Below, in pieces: positions 19,824 through 28,535 of a stretch of 64,000 nt of DNA (position 1 is the stretch's first letter; each line of letters begins with the position of its first letter). A program made the position numbers and the translations under genes. The notes below the pieces were generated by a model. It was not told the origin of the DNA. It searched no databases and saw only the letters and a program-made list of their open reading frames with translations. This stretch comes from Methylobacterium planeticum (lineage in GTDB: Bacteria; Pseudomonadota; Alphaproteobacteria; Rhizobiales; Beijerinckiaceae): contig NZ_VZZJ01000001.1 in NCBI RefSeq assembly GCF_008806345.1, positions 186,001 through 250,000 of the forward strand, read 5' to 3'.

Positions 19824-19917
19824 GACGCGGATATTGAAAATGAGCGTGGAACAATCCACTCTCTGATGAGCGCGGCGCGCGCGCCGGACTTTCATTGTCA
19901 TTCGAGGGACCAGGACG

Positions 19918-20316
19918 CTGTCCGAGACGATTCAAACGGGAACCGATGGTTCCGACGACGCCGCCCTCGACAGGGTTGATGATCTGAAAGCGCTTGCGCT
20001 CGGCTGCCTCGACGAGATGAAGGCCGAGGAAACCATCGAGATCGATCTGGTGGGCAAGACGTCCATTGCCGACACGATGATCGTCACCTCGGGCCGCTCG
20101 CAGCGCCACGTGGGCGCCATCGCCGACAAGATCATCCAGGACATGAAGGCCAAGGGCTTCGGCACCGCGCGTGTCGAGGGCCTGCCCGCCTGCGACTGGG
20201 TGCTGATCGATGCCGGCGACGTGCTCGTGCATATCTTCCGTCCCGAGGTCCGCGGCTTCTACAATCTCGAGAAGATGTGGGGCGCCGACCGTCCGGTCGG
20301 CCGTCTGGCCGGCTGA
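19918..20316 (+). CDS. rsfS: Ribosomal silencing factor RsfS
   Basis: RsfS binds L14 and blocks subunit joining under starvation. The domain LKALALGCLDEMKAEETIEI, KTSIADTMIVTSGRSQRHVGAIADKI, GLPACDWVLIDAGDVLVHIF and RGFYNLEKMWG is complete only if translation starts upstream of the first in-frame ATG at 20017. The reading frame upstream has no ATG, GTG or TTG. A CTG at 19918, seven bases after a GAGGGA-type ribosome-binding site, would give 132 residues (xSETIQTGTDGSDDA...). I use it as the likely start. Confidence 0.9.
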   Translation: MSETIQTGTDGSDDAALDRVDDLKALALGCLDEMKAEETIEIDLVGKTSIADTMIVTSGRSQRHVGAIADKIIQDMKAKGFGTARVEGLPACDWVLIDAGDVLVHIFRPEVRGFYNLEKMWGADRPVGRLAG

Positions 20317-20326
20317 CACCGGGCCG

Positions 20327-20827
20327 TTGCGCCTTCTCGTCGCCGCCGTCGGACGCCTGAAGCAGGGGCCCGAGCGGGACCTCGCGGCGCGCTACCGCGA
20401 GCGCGCGGTGGCCCTCGGCCGCAGCCTCGGCTTCACCGCCTGCGAGGCCGTCGAGATGCCGGAGAGCCGCGCCCGTCGCGCCCCCGACCGCTGCGCTGAG
20501 GAAGCCGCCGCGCTCCTGGCCCACCTTCCCGCCAACGGCGTCCTCGTGGCCTACGACGAGCGCGGCCGCTCCGACCTCGCCAGCGAGCGCATCGCCGAGC
20601 GCGTCGGCGGCTGGCGCGACGGCGGACGCCCCGCCCTCGTGACCGTGATCGGCGGCGCGGACGGGCTCGACGAGACGGTGCGGGCGCGCGCCGACCTGAC
20701 CCTCTCCTTCGGGGCTGCGACACTTCCCCACGGGCTGGTCCGGGTCCTTGCCTTCGAACAGCTCTATCGATCGCTCACGATTCTGGCCGGCCACCCCTAT
20801 CACCGCGGTGGCCCGGACGGCGTTTAA
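20327..20827 (+). CDS. rlmH: 23S rRNA (pseudouridine1915-N3)-methyltransferase RlmH
   Basis: A 166-residue SPOUT methyltransferase modifying helix 69 of 23S rRNA. The trefoil-knot C-terminus has TVIGGADGLDETVRARADLTLSFG and LPHGLVRVLAFEQLYRSLTILAGHPYHR. The start is inferred to be TTG at 20327, giving the family N-terminus LRLLVAAVGRLK. It begins ten bases after the rsfS stop, the standard rsfS-rlmH pair. Confidence 0.94.
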   Translation: MRLLVAAVGRLKQGPERDLAARYRERAVALGRSLGFTACEAVEMPESRARRAPDRCAEEAAALLAHLPANGVLVAYDERGRSDLASERIAERVGGWRDGGRPALVTVIGGADGLDETVRARADLTLSFGAATLPHGLVRVLAFEQLYRSLTILAGHPYHRGGPDGV

Positions 20828-20843
20828 CCGGCATAGGGGCAGG

Positions 20844-22205
20844 ATGAGGCTGCGCGCGCGGGAGGGTCTGGGCATCGGGGTCGGCTTGGCCGGTCTGCTC
20901 GCCTGCGTGGCGCTCGCCCGCGCCGAGCCGGCCGCGGCCCTGAAGCCCGATCAGGACAAGATCCAGCGCGCCCTCGAGGAGCGCGACCGCCGCACCGAGA
21001 ACCTGAAGCGCATCGAGGACGCGCTCAAGGCGAGCGGCAGCGCCCGGGCCCAGTACGAGGCCGAGATCGCCGCCATCGGCGGCGACCGGACGAAGTTGAA
21101 CGCGGCGCTGATCGATGCCGGCCGCCAGTCCCAGGCCACCGAGGACCGGATGAGCCGCCTGGAGGAACGCCTGCGGACCATGGGCGCGAGCGAGGCCGCG
21201 ATCCGGCGCTCCCTCGAGGCGCGCCGCGGCGTCATCGCGGAGATCCTGGCGGCGCTCCAGCGCATGGGGCGGCGCCCGCCGCCGGCGGTGCTGGTTCAGC
21301 CCGAGGACGTGCTCGCGGTGATCCGCACCTCGATGATGCTCGGCGCCGTGGTGCCGGAGCTGCGCGGCGAGGCCGAGACCCTGGCGAGCGACCTCGCCGA
21401 GCTCGTGCGCCTGCGCGGCCTGATCGCGGCCGACAAGCAGGGCCTGCAGAACGACCTCGCCGGCTGGGCCAGGGAGCAGCAGCGCCTCAACGCCCTCGTC
21501 ACCGCCCGGCGCGCGCGCCTCGCCGAGGTCGAGAGCGGGCTCAACGCCGAGCGCGCCCGCGCGGCCGAGCTCGGGGTGCAGGCCAGGAGCCTGAAGGACC
21601 TCGTCGACCGGATGGAGGGGGAGGTCAGCGCCGCCCGCCGCGCCGTCGAGGCGGCCCGCGAGGCCGAGCAGCGCGAGGCGCGGGCGACGCAGGAGCGCTT
21701 CGCCGCCGCGGGCTTCCGGGATCCGGCCCGGCTGAGCCCGAAGGTGAAGTTCGTCGAGGCCCGGGGCGAGCTGCCGAAGCCGGTGAGCGGGCGCCTCCTG
21801 CGCGGCTTCAACGTGCCGGACGGCAATGGCGGGATGACGCGCGGCATTTCGCTCGCCACGCGACCGAGGGCCGTCGTGTCATCACCGGCGGACGGATGGG
21901 TCTCCTTCGCCGGCCCGTTCCGCTCCTTCGGCCGACTCTTGATCATCAATGCGGGCGATGGCTACTATCTCTTGTTGGCAGGGATGGATCAGATCAACGT
22001 CGAGGTCGGCCAGTTCGTGCTCGCGGGTGAGCCGGTGGCCGGCATGGGCGAGGGCGGGACGAATCCGACCGCGACGGCGAGTTCGGCTCCGACTGACGGT
22101 GACCGCGGTGATCCGGTCCTGTACGTCGAGTTCAAGAAAGACGGCGGCTCCATCGACCCGGAGCCTTGGTGGGCGAAGGGCCCCAGCGAGAAGGTTCGCG
22201 GATAA
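20844..22205 (+). CDS. Murein hydrolase activator EnvC-like protein
   Basis: A 453-residue exported protein. It has a signal sequence (hydrophobic GIGVGLAGLLACVALARA), a long coiled coil (about residues 40-300, rich in Glu/Arg/Ala) and a C-terminal LytM-like domain (VVSSPADGWVSFAGPFRSFGRLL ... YYLLLAGMDQINVEVGQFVLAGEPV). The zinc-ligand histidines of active LytM peptidases are absent, as in EnvC, which activates amidases during division rather than cutting peptidoglycan itself. The start ATG has GGGGCAGG in front. It overlaps ctpA by one base (TAATG). Confidence 0.9.
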   Translation: MRLRAREGLGIGVGLAGLLACVALARAEPAAALKPDQDKIQRALEERDRRTENLKRIEDALKASGSARAQYEAEIAAIGGDRTKLNAALIDAGRQSQATEDRMSRLEERLRTMGASEAAIRRSLEARRGVIAEILAALQRMGRRPPPAVLVQPEDVLAVIRTSMMLGAVVPELRGEAETLASDLAELVRLRGLIAADKQGLQNDLAGWAREQQRLNALVTARRARLAEVESGLNAERARAAELGVQARSLKDLVDRMEGEVSAARRAVEAAREAEQREARATQERFAAAGFRDPARLSPKVKFVEARGELPKPVSGRLLRGFNVPDGNGGMTRGISLATRPRAVVSSPADGWVSFAGPFRSFGRLLIINAGDGYYLLLAGMDQINVEVGQFVLAGEPVAGMGEGGTNPTATASSAPTDGDRGDPVLYVEFKKDGGSIDPEPWWAKGPSEKVRG

Positions 22206-23527
22206 TGCGCAAGATGTCCCTCCTGATGCTCGGCGCGTTTCTGGGCGCCGGCACGTCGATGCTGGCGACGCAGACCCAGTTCCTGTCCGGACCGAGCGCG
22301 GTGGCGGCCTCCGCCGAGACCTATCGGCAGCTCAGCCTCTTCGGCGACGTCTTCGAGAAGGTGCGCACCGACTACGTCGAGAAGCCCGACGAGTCGAAGC
22401 TGATCGAGGCGGCCGTCAACGGCATGCTCACCTCCCTCGATCCGCATTCGAGCTACATGGACGCCAAGGCGTTCCGCGACATGCAGACCACCACCCGCGG
22501 TGAGTTCGGCGGCCTCGGCATCGAGGTCACGATGGAGGACGGCCTGATCAAGGTCGTGACCCCGATCGACGACACCCCCGCCTCCAAGGCCGGCCTGCTG
22601 GCGAACGACGTGATCACGCAGATCGACGAGGATCAGGTCCAGGGCCTCACCCTGAACCAGGCCGTCGACAAGATGCGCGGCCCGGTCAACTCGCCGGTGA
22701 AGCTCAAGATCTCCCGCAAGGAAGCCAAGGACCCGATCGAGGTCACGCTCACCCGCGACGTGATCAAGATCAAGCCGGTGCGCTCGCGCGCCGAGGGCGG
22801 CGACGTCGGCTACATCCGCCTGACCCAGTTCAACGAGCAGACCTTCGACGGCCTGCGCAGCGCCGTCGACAAGCTCTCGACCGATATCGGCCAGGACAAG
22901 CTCAAGGGCTACGTCATCGACCTGCGCAACAACCCGGGCGGCCTCCTCGACCAGGCCGTGATGGTCTCCGACGCCTTCCTCGACCGCGGCGAGATCGTCT
23001 CGACCCGCGGCCGCAACCCGGACGAGACGCAGCGCTTCTCGGCGAAGTCCGGCGATCTGACCAAGGGCAAGCCCGTGGTCGTGCTCGTCAACGGCGGCTC
23101 GGCCTCCGCCTCGGAGATCGTCGCCGGCGCCCTGCAGGACCACAAGCGCGCGACGATCCTCGGCACGCGCTCCTTCGGCAAAGGCTCGGTGCAGTCGATC
23201 ATTCCCCTCGGGGGCAGCGGTGCCCTGCGCCTGACCACGGCGCGCTACTACACGCCGTCGGGCCGCTCGATCCAGGCCAAGGGCATCGAGCCCGACGTCG
23301 AGGTGCTGCAGGACGTGCCCGACGAGCTCAAGGGCAAGGACGAGACCAAGGGCGAGGCCGGCCTCAAGGGCCACCTGAAGCAGAAGGACACCGAGGAGCG
23401 CGGCGGGTCCTCCGCCTACGTCCCGCCGGATCCGGCCAAGGACAAGCAGCTGACCGCGGCCTTCGACTTCCTGCGCGGCATCCAGAAGGGCGCGGCCAAC
23501 GCCCAGAAGCCCAGCATGCCGAACTGA
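22205..23527 (+). CDS. ctpA: S41 family C-terminal processing peptidase
   Basis: A 440-residue periplasmic serine protease. It has a signal peptide or anchor at the start, and a PDZ domain around residues 95-180 ([25 protein letters not shown]). The S41 catalytic core has [12 protein letters not shown], the nucleophile in [17 protein letters not shown] and the lysine in [12 protein letters not shown] low-complexity Lys/Glu-rich tail ends it. CtpA enzymes trim envelope proteins. Start and EnvC stop overlap as TAATG, so they are translationally coupled. A strong hairpin follows. Confidence 0.96.
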   Translation: MRKMSLLMLGAFLGAGTSMLATQTQFLSGPSAVAASAETYRQLSLFGDVFEKVRTDYVEKPDESKLIEAAVNGMLTSLDPHSSYMDAKAFRDMQTTTRGEFGGLGIEVTMEDGLIKVVTPIDDTPASKAGLLANDVITQIDEDQVQGLTLNQAVDKMRGPVNSPVKLKISRKEAKDPIEVTLTRDVIKIKPVRSRAEGGDVGYIRLTQFNEQTFDGLRSAVDKLSTDIGQDKLKGYVIDLRNNPGGLLDQAVMVSDAFLDRGEIVSTRGRNPDETQRFSAKSGDLTKGKPVVVLVNGGSASASEIVAGALQDHKRATILGTRSFGKGSVQSIIPLGGSGALRLTTARYYTPSGRSIQAKGIEPDVEVLQDVPDELKGKDETKGEAGLKGHLKQKDTEERGGSSAYVPPDPAKDKQLTAAFDFLRGIQKGAANAQKPSMPN

Positions 23528-23559
23528 TCGGCCGGCCGCTCGGCACCGCCAGCCTGCGA

Positions 23560-23592
23560 GCCCCCGCCCGGACCGACCGGGCGGGGGCTTCG
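23560..23592 (+). terminator. Intrinsic terminator after ctpA
   Basis: A perfect 12-bp stem (GCCCCCGCCCGG / CCGGGCGGGGGC) with loop ACCGA, followed by TTCGTCGTT. The T-run is weak but the stem is very stable. It separates the obgE-ctpA block from the next gene. Confidence 0.8.
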
Positions 23593-23616
23593 TCGTTCCT
23601 GGTCCCCGGTGCCGCG

Positions 23617-23635
23617 TTGACGGAACGTTAACCAT
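23617..23635 (+). promoter_or_regulatory. CtrA-like binding site upstream of the deacetylase-family gene
   Basis: TTGA, seven bases, TTAACCAT: one mismatch from the alphaproteobacterial CtrA consensus TTAA-N7-TTAA, with the extended CCAT. It lies about 80 bases before the gene at 23713. Confidence 0.45.
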
Positions 23636-23712
23636 GACGGCCCGCAATGGCGGCGGGGGACCGCGTCCTGCGAAGGCCGGGTTGACGGCTGTCCCCGCGC
23701 CCCGAGGATGCG

Positions 23713-24954
23713 GTGAGCCTGCCCTCCGACGATATCCTGACCCGGCCCCTCGGGGTCGCAGCGCCGATCGTGGCGGGCTTCAAGGGCCGGCTCGCGCGCC
23801 TGCGCGGCGCCCTCGGCCCACGCCACCTCGCGATCGGCGCGGGCGGGATCGCGCTCCTCCTTGCCGCCCTCCTGGTCCTTCTCGGCGATCCGCATGGCGG
23901 CGACCCCCGGGTCACCGTCGCCATCACGATGCGCCCGAGCGCGCCGGCCGAAGCCAAGGCCGCCCCGGCCGAGCTCGCCCGCGTCGCCGAGGCCGACCCA
24001 CCGCCGGTCCCGACGCACCGCAGCGCCGAGGAGGTCGAGAGCGCCTCCGGCGTCGTGGTGGTGCGGCCCTCCGGCACCGCCGCGCCGAGCGAGGCCGTGG
24101 TGATCCGCGTGCCGACCTCCCCGGTGAAGCTCGCCCCCGCCCCCGATCCGCGCCTCATCGAGCGCGGCCGCCACGGCGCCCTGCCGAAGATGGGGGAGGG
24201 GCGCCTGCGCCCCCTCGACGTCTACGCGCGGCCCGAGGAGCCCGGCGCCGGCCCCCGCGTCGCGATCCTGCTCACCGGGCTCGGCATCGGCCAATCCGCC
24301 ACCGCCGCCGCCATCGCGAAGCTGCCCCCCTCCGTCAGCCTCGCCTTCGCGCCCTATGGCGGCGAGGTCGAGCGCAGCGCCGCGCGCGCGCGCGAGTTCG
24401 GCCACGAGATCCTGCTCCAGGCGCCGATGGAGCCCTTCGACTACCCCGACAGCGATCCCGGGCCCCAGACGCTGCTCACCTCCCTGCGCCCGGCCGAGAA
24501 CGGCGACCGCCTCGCCTGGGTGATGAGCCGCTTCCCGGGCTATGTCGGCCTCGTCAACCTCATGGGCGCCAGGCTCCTGGCCGACGCGGGCGCCCTCGAG
24601 CCCGCCCTGAAGGAGGTGGCGGCGCGCGGCCTCGGCTTCGTCGACGACGGCACCGGGCCCCGCGGGCTGCCGCCCGGCCTCGCGGGCAAGCTGAAGCTGC
24701 CGAGCGCGCGCGCCGAGATCGTCCTCGACGCCGTGCCGCGGGCGGACGCGATCGACCGCGAGCTCGCCCGGCTCGAGGCGCAGGCCCGCGCCTCCAAGGG
24801 AATCGTCCTCGCCTCGGCCTCGTCCCTGCCGCTGACGGTCGAGCGAATCGCCCGCTGGGCGCGCGATCTCGAGGCCCGCGGGCTGCGCCTCGTGCCCGTC
24901 AGCGCGATCCTGCGCCCCGCCGGCGGCGGAACGCGGCTCTCCAAGGCCGATTAA
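23713..24954 (+). CDS. Divergent polysaccharide deacetylase family protein (YibQ/DUF610 type)
   Basis: A 413-residue protein. There is one N-terminal membrane segment ([18 protein letters not shown], residues about 37-55) and a long Pro/Ala linker. The NodB-like fold from about residue 175 has [55 protein letters not shown] and LGFVDDGTG. The DD pair that binds metal in active deacetylases is replaced by LTG at the first strand, so it is probably not a conventional deacetylase. The start is a GTG. It sits between ctpA and rppH, as in other Rhizobiales; an envelope role is inferred. Confidence 0.85.
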   Translation: MSLPSDDILTRPLGVAAPIVAGFKGRLARLRGALGPRHLAIGAGGIALLLAALLVLLGDPHGGDPRVTVAITMRPSAPAEAKAAPAELARVAEADPPPVPTHRSAEEVESASGVVVVRPSGTAAPSEAVVIRVPTSPVKLAPAPDPRLIERGRHGALPKMGEGRLRPLDVYARPEEPGAGPRVAILLTGLGIGQSATAAAIAKLPPSVSLAFAPYGGEVERSAARAREFGHEILLQAPMEPFDYPDSDPGPQTLLTSLRPAENGDRLAWVMSRFPGYVGLVNLMGARLLADAGALEPALKEVAARGLGFVDDGTGPRGLPPGLAGKLKLPSARAEIVLDAVPRADAIDRELARLEAQARASKGIVLASASSLPLTVERIARWARDLEARGLRLVPVSAILRPAGGGTRLSKAD

Positions 24955-25025
24955 GCCGATCCCCGGAGGTCCGGCGCGCTTTCCTCCATTGCGGCGACGA
25001 GAGCGGCTGCCCTATGGTCCCGCCG

Positions 25026-25583
25026 ATGACGCGCGCGCACGAGTTCGATGCCGGCCGGGATCCCGCCGGGCTGCCCTATCGCCCCTGTGTCGGGATCACC
25101 CTCATCAATCGTTCGGGCCGCGTCTTCATCGGCCGCCGTCGCAAGGAGGGCGGGCCCGAGCACGTGTCCGGCGACTTCTCCTGGCAGATGCCGCAGGGCG
25201 GCATCGATCCGGGGGAGGACCCTCGGGCGGCCGCGATGCGCGAGCTCTACGAGGAGACGAACGTCCCGGACGGCGCGATCCGCTTCCTCGACGAGTTGCC
25301 GGACTGGCTGCCCTACGACCTGCCGCCGGACGTGATGAAGCAGGCCTGGAAGGGCCGCTACCGCGGCCAGACCCAGAAGTGGTTCGCCTTCGGCTTCCTC
25401 GGCCAGGATGCGGAGATCGACGTCGTCCGCCCCGGCGGCGGCCAGCATCCGTCCGAGTTCGAGACGTGGCGCTGGGAGGCCTTCGAGGCCATCCCGGGGC
25501 TGATCATCCCGTTCAAGCGGCCGGTCTACGACGCCGTGGTGTCGGCCTTCTCGCGGCATGCCCGATGGCACGCGGGGGCGTGA
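25026..25583 (+). CDS. rppH: RNA pyrophosphohydrolase
   Basis: A 185-residue Nudix hydrolase that removes pyrophosphate from mRNA 5' ends and starts decay. It has [22 protein letters not shown] and [14 protein letters not shown]. The Nudix box GGIDPGE(x7)RELYEETNV has Asn where the consensus has Gly. [11 protein letters not shown] and [24 protein letters not shown] match the RppH C-terminus. An in-frame ATG four codons upstream (25014) is an alternative start. The frame continues far upstream but is antisense noise there. Confidence 0.95.
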   Translation: MTRAHEFDAGRDPAGLPYRPCVGITLINRSGRVFIGRRRKEGGPEHVSGDFSWQMPQGGIDPGEDPRAAAMRELYEETNVPDGAIRFLDELPDWLPYDLPPDVMKQAWKGRYRGQTQKWFAFGFLGQDAEIDVVRPGGGQHPSEFETWRWEAFEAIPGLIIPFKRPVYDAVVSAFSRHARWHAGA

Positions 25584-25612
25584 GCACGCCGCCGGCGGCC
25601 TGAGGTCCGGCC

Positions 25613-26236
25613 ATGCGCTGGTGGTCGGTCCCGATCCTCATTGCCCTCGGGTGGTTGACCTTCACCCTGACGCCGTTCTGGGCGCTGTACGAACTCGCCC
25701 GGGCGGTGGAGGCGCGCGACGTCGACTATGTGGACCGCCACGTCAACTTCCGGACCCTGCGCCTCTCGCTCGTGCGCCAGACCACCGCCGCAGCCCGGTC
25801 CACGATCGCGGAGGATGCGGGGCTCGAGCCGCGCGAGCGCCAGCGCCTGAACGAGGCCGCGGTCGCCGTGGCGCTCGCGCTTGCCGAGACGATGGTGACC
25901 CCGAAGACCGTGGTCGACCTCCTCGACGACGGCTGGCCCGAGACCCTCGACATGCCGAAGCCCGCCACCGCCTCGCGCGAGACCGGCCTGCACATCGAGG
26001 GGCTCGGCCGTCTCCTGTCGCTCTACGCGCATTCCGAGATGCGCGGCTTCCGCACCGTGGTCATCGCGGTGCCGCCTTCGGCGCCCCGCGCCCGGCAGTT
26101 GCGGATCCGCCTGCGCCTGCGCGGCTGGACCTGGCGCCTCGTCGACATCGAGGTGACCGAGGAGCTGCGCGAGCAGATGGCGCAGAAGCTCTCGCGGGCC
26201 CTGTCAAAGCTGCGCACGGGCGACCGGGCGCGGTGA
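25613..26236 (+). CDS. DUF2939 domain-containing protein
   Basis: A 207-residue protein with one N-terminal membrane segment (VPILIALGWLTFTLTPFWALYEL). The family core follows: ARAVEARDVDYVDRHVNFRTLRLSL, a helical middle with ETMVTPKTVVDLLDDGWPE, and a C-terminal beta-rich part (RIRLRLRGWTWRLVDIEV). Function unknown. It starts 29 bases after rppH and is probably co-transcribed. The next gene is convergent. Confidence 0.85.
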   Translation: MRWWSVPILIALGWLTFTLTPFWALYELARAVEARDVDYVDRHVNFRTLRLSLVRQTTAAARSTIAEDAGLEPRERQRLNEAAVAVALALAETMVTPKTVVDLLDDGWPETLDMPKPATASRETGLHIEGLGRLLSLYAHSEMRGFRTVVIAVPPSAPRARQLRIRLRLRGWTWRLVDIEVTEELREQMAQKLSRALSKLRTGDRAR

Positions 26237-26285
26237 GCGGGCCGATGCGGCGGCGGCCTCGATCCGGTGGCCTGCGTCGCGGCGA

Positions 26286-27374
26286 TCACGCCTCCGCCGA
26301 CGTCTCGTTCTCCCGGTTGCGATAGGTGAAGCGCGCGTTGCCGAGGCCGGTCCCGATGGTGAGCACGCCCCAGCGCTGGTAGGCGCCCATGTTGGGCACC
26401 TCGCTCAAGCCCTGCACCACGGCGTCGTTGTGCATCAGCACCATGGTCTCGTGCCCGTCGATCTCCGGGATCGCCTGTCGCAGGGCCTCGGGGAGGTTGA
26501 AGCGGTTGCTCTCCCAGTTGCCCGGCAGGTTCTGGCCGCCGCGGGTGATCGACCCGTCCGCCTCGATCAGTCCGGGGCAGCCTACGCCGATGAAGGGGGC
26601 GAGCTTGAGCCGGGCGCGCTCCGCCCGGATGATCAGCTCGCGCAGCATGCCGACGAGGCGGTCGACGGCGGCGTCGCGCGAGGGCGCCGGCTCCTCGCAG
26701 CGGTGGCGCCAGTGCTCGGAGCGCCAGACCGCGGCGCGCGAGAGGTCCGGCGCCTTCTTGCGGTTCGTCACCAGCACGCCCGCCCGGAAGTTGCTGCCGC
26801 CGATATCGACGGCGAGCAGGCTGTCGTAGCCCGAGAAGATCCAGGCCGGGGCGAGGTGGGCGGCCCCGATCAGGCCAGCCTCGTCCGGATGGTTGCGGAT
26901 CGGCTCCAGATGCACCTCGAGGCCGCCCGCGCGCAGGATCACGGCGGCCCGGCTGATGGTGAAGTGGCCGATGCGGCTGTCGCTGAAGCCGCCCCCCACC
27001 ACGATCGCCTGCGTGTCGCGCCAATCCTTCTGGCGCAGGAAGCGGCGCACGACGGTCGCGAGCTCCTGGGCGAAATCCTCCACGGCTCCGAAGACGAGGC
27101 CGGCGCCGAGCACGTCGTCGGAAAGCAGCAGGCGGTCGAGGCGCTTCTTGCTGATGTCCTGGCTCGGGATGTCGCCGAGGGGATCGTCGCCGAGCTGGCG
27201 CAGCTTCTCGCGCCAATCCTCCACGAGGTCGCGGAAGGCCCCCTTCGAGACCCGGTCGCCGATGAAGCCCTCCTCGTTCGCCAGCTCGATGTTGTAATCG
27301 TCGATGATGACGGATGGCAGGTCGCGCGCTCCGTGCGCGATCGCCGAATGACCGTTCTGCGCGCCCCCCGCCAT
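26286..27374 (-). CDS. ROK-family sugar kinase-like protein with permuted motif order
   Basis: A 362-residue protein with ROK/hexokinase motifs in an unusual order. Residues about 95-175 carry what is normally the C-terminal half (FGAVEDFAQELATVVRRFL, AIVVGGGFSDSRIG, DEAGLIGAAHLA). The normally N-terminal half follows: phosphate-1 motif LLAVDIGGSNFRAG (187-199), GVGCPGLI (263-270), catalytic Asp in MHNDAV (about 317) and phosphate-2 motif TIGTGLGNA (339-347), then the protein ends. The ROK zinc motif is absent. A sugar-phosphorylating role is possible but unproven. The start is taken at the ATG at 27374; eight further codons are open upstream. Confidence 0.8.
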   Translation of the reverse strand: MAGGAQNGHSAIAHGARDLPSVIIDDYNIELANEEGFIGDRVSKGAFRDLVEDWREKLRQLGDDPLGDIPSQDISKKRLDRLLLSDDVLGAGLVFGAVEDFAQELATVVRRFLRQKDWRDTQAIVVGGGFSDSRIGHFTISRAAVILRAGGLEVHLEPIRNHPDEAGLIGAAHLAPAWIFSGYDSLLAVDIGGSNFRAGVLVTNRKKAPDLSRAAVWRSEHWRHRCEEPAPSRDAAVDRLVGMLRELIIRAERARLKLAPFIGVGCPGLIEADGSITRGGQNLPGNWESNRFNLPEALRQAIPEIDGHETMVLMHNDAVVQGLSEVPNMGAYQRWGVLTIGTGLGNARFTYRNRENETSAEA

Positions 27375-27487
27375 GCCGCCCCGTACTCCTCGCCTCACGC
27401 CGGATCCGGCGGCCCCTCGGGCGCGCCAGCCGGGCTAGAACGCGCGAAGCGGGGCCGAGTGCGCCGCCCGGACACGTCGTACACGGA

Positions 27488-27859
27488 TTATTTTTGCCGG
27501 GGTGCCGTGCTCGAATCCGCCGGCGGGGGCGCCTTCGGCTCGCGCGCCTGCTCCAGGCTCTCGGCCTTGTCCTCGTCGGTGTCGCCGCCCTGCTCGATCG
27601 TCTTCTCGGGGTTGGCGGCGAGCGCCTTGACGATCTCGATCAGGCGCTCGCACTCGGCCCCGTACTTGTAGGTGTCGAGGACGATGGCGGCGTCGCGCAG
27701 GGTCCGCAGGTCCCGGACCGTCTGCTTGTTGGCGGTCTCGCGCAGCTCGCTCTTCTGGGCGATCGCCTCCTCGAGCTTGGCGCCCTTCACGTCGCAGGCG
27801 GCCTCGGCGGCACCGCCGTGGAGCAGCAGGGTGAGGATCAGGGGGAGGGCGAGGCGCAT
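27488..27859 (-). CDS. Small exported protein of unknown function
   Basis: A 123-residue protein with a signal peptide (MRLALPLILTLLLHGGAAEA). The helical mature region contains CDVKGAKLEEAIAQKSELRE, TLRDAAIVLDTYKYGAECERLIEIVKAL and an acidic, Pro/Ala-rich tail. Two cysteines could pair. I know no named domain; related proteins of this pattern (Tyr-Gly-x-Glu-Cys-Glu-Arg) are found in Rhizobiales. It lies 40 bases downstream of a response regulator on the same strand, so the two may be co-transcribed. Confidence 0.75.
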   Translation of the reverse strand: MRLALPLILTLLLHGGAAEAACDVKGAKLEEAIAQKSELRETANKQTVRDLRTLRDAAIVLDTYKYGAECERLIEIVKALAANPEKTIEQGGDTDEDKAESLEQAREPKAPPPADSSTAPRQK

Positions 27860-27899
27860 GGCTGTGGCTCCGGCTGCGGGCCGCGTCTGTTCCGGCCGC

Positions 27900-28328
27900 T
27901 CAGGCGTGGTGGGGATGGCTGCGGCGCAGGATGCCGTTCGTGAGGGCCACGAGCTGGCTCGGCCGGTAGGGCTTCGGGACGAAGATCGACTCGGCAACGG
28001 CGTCGGCCTGCGAAAGGCTCCCGCGGCCGCCCGACGTGTAGACCACGGGCAGGTCCGGGCGCTGGCTGCGGGCGCGGCGCGCCAGCGCGATCCCGTTCGT
28101 GTTGCGGGCCAGATCGATATCGGTGAAGAGCAGGTCCACGCTCTCGCGGGCCAGGATGGCCTCGGCCTCGACCGCGTCGGCGGCGCTGAGCACGCGGTAG
28201 CCTTCGTCGAGCAGGGCCTCGACGATGAGTTCGCAGACGGCGGCCTCGTCCTCGACGACCAGCACGGTCTCGGCGACGCCATTGAGGAAGGCGGGGGCAG
28301 TGAGGGCAGCGCAGGCGAAGGGGATCAT
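27900..28328 (-). CDS. Stand-alone response regulator receiver protein
   Basis: A 142-residue single receiver domain with no output domain. It has the acidic pair in ETVLVVEDEAAV, the phospho-acceptor Asp in LLFTDIDLA, the Thr/Ser in VYTSGG and the conserved Lys in FVPKPYRPSQL. The first 15-20 residues (MIPFACAALTAPAFLNG) are hydrophobic and may be an artefact; a start nearer VAETVLVVEDE is possible. No histidine kinase is adjacent. It probably shuttles phosphate in a phosphorelay. Confidence 0.88.
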   Translation of the reverse strand: MIPFACAALTAPAFLNGVAETVLVVEDEAAVCELIVEALLDEGYRVLSAADAVEAEAILARESVDLLFTDIDLARNTNGIALARRARSQRPDLPVVYTSGGRGSLSQADAVAESIFVPKPYRPSQLVALTNGILRRSHPHHA

Positions 28329-28495
28329 GACGCAACTCCAACTCACCCGGCGCGCGGCGACGGCCGCGATGTCGGATCGCCGGACCAACGGGCCCGCTCG
28401 CGCCGATGTTCGCCGTGAACCTCTCGAATTGCTCAGGTTTGGTGAGCGAACCTTTAACCCTGCCCGCCCGCGCCTTCACGGAAAGGCCCAAAGGG

Positions 28496-28510
28496 TTAAC
28501 GAAGCGTTAC
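28496..28510 (+). promoter_or_regulatory. CtrA-like binding site upstream of the DUF1275 gene
   Basis: TTAA-CGAAGCG-TTAC matches TTAA-N7-TTAA with one mismatch. It lies 26 bases before the gene at 28536 and in the shared region with the divergent response regulator. Confidence 0.4.
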
Positions 28511-28535
28511 GGCCCCGTTCCGCGTTCTCGGATTC

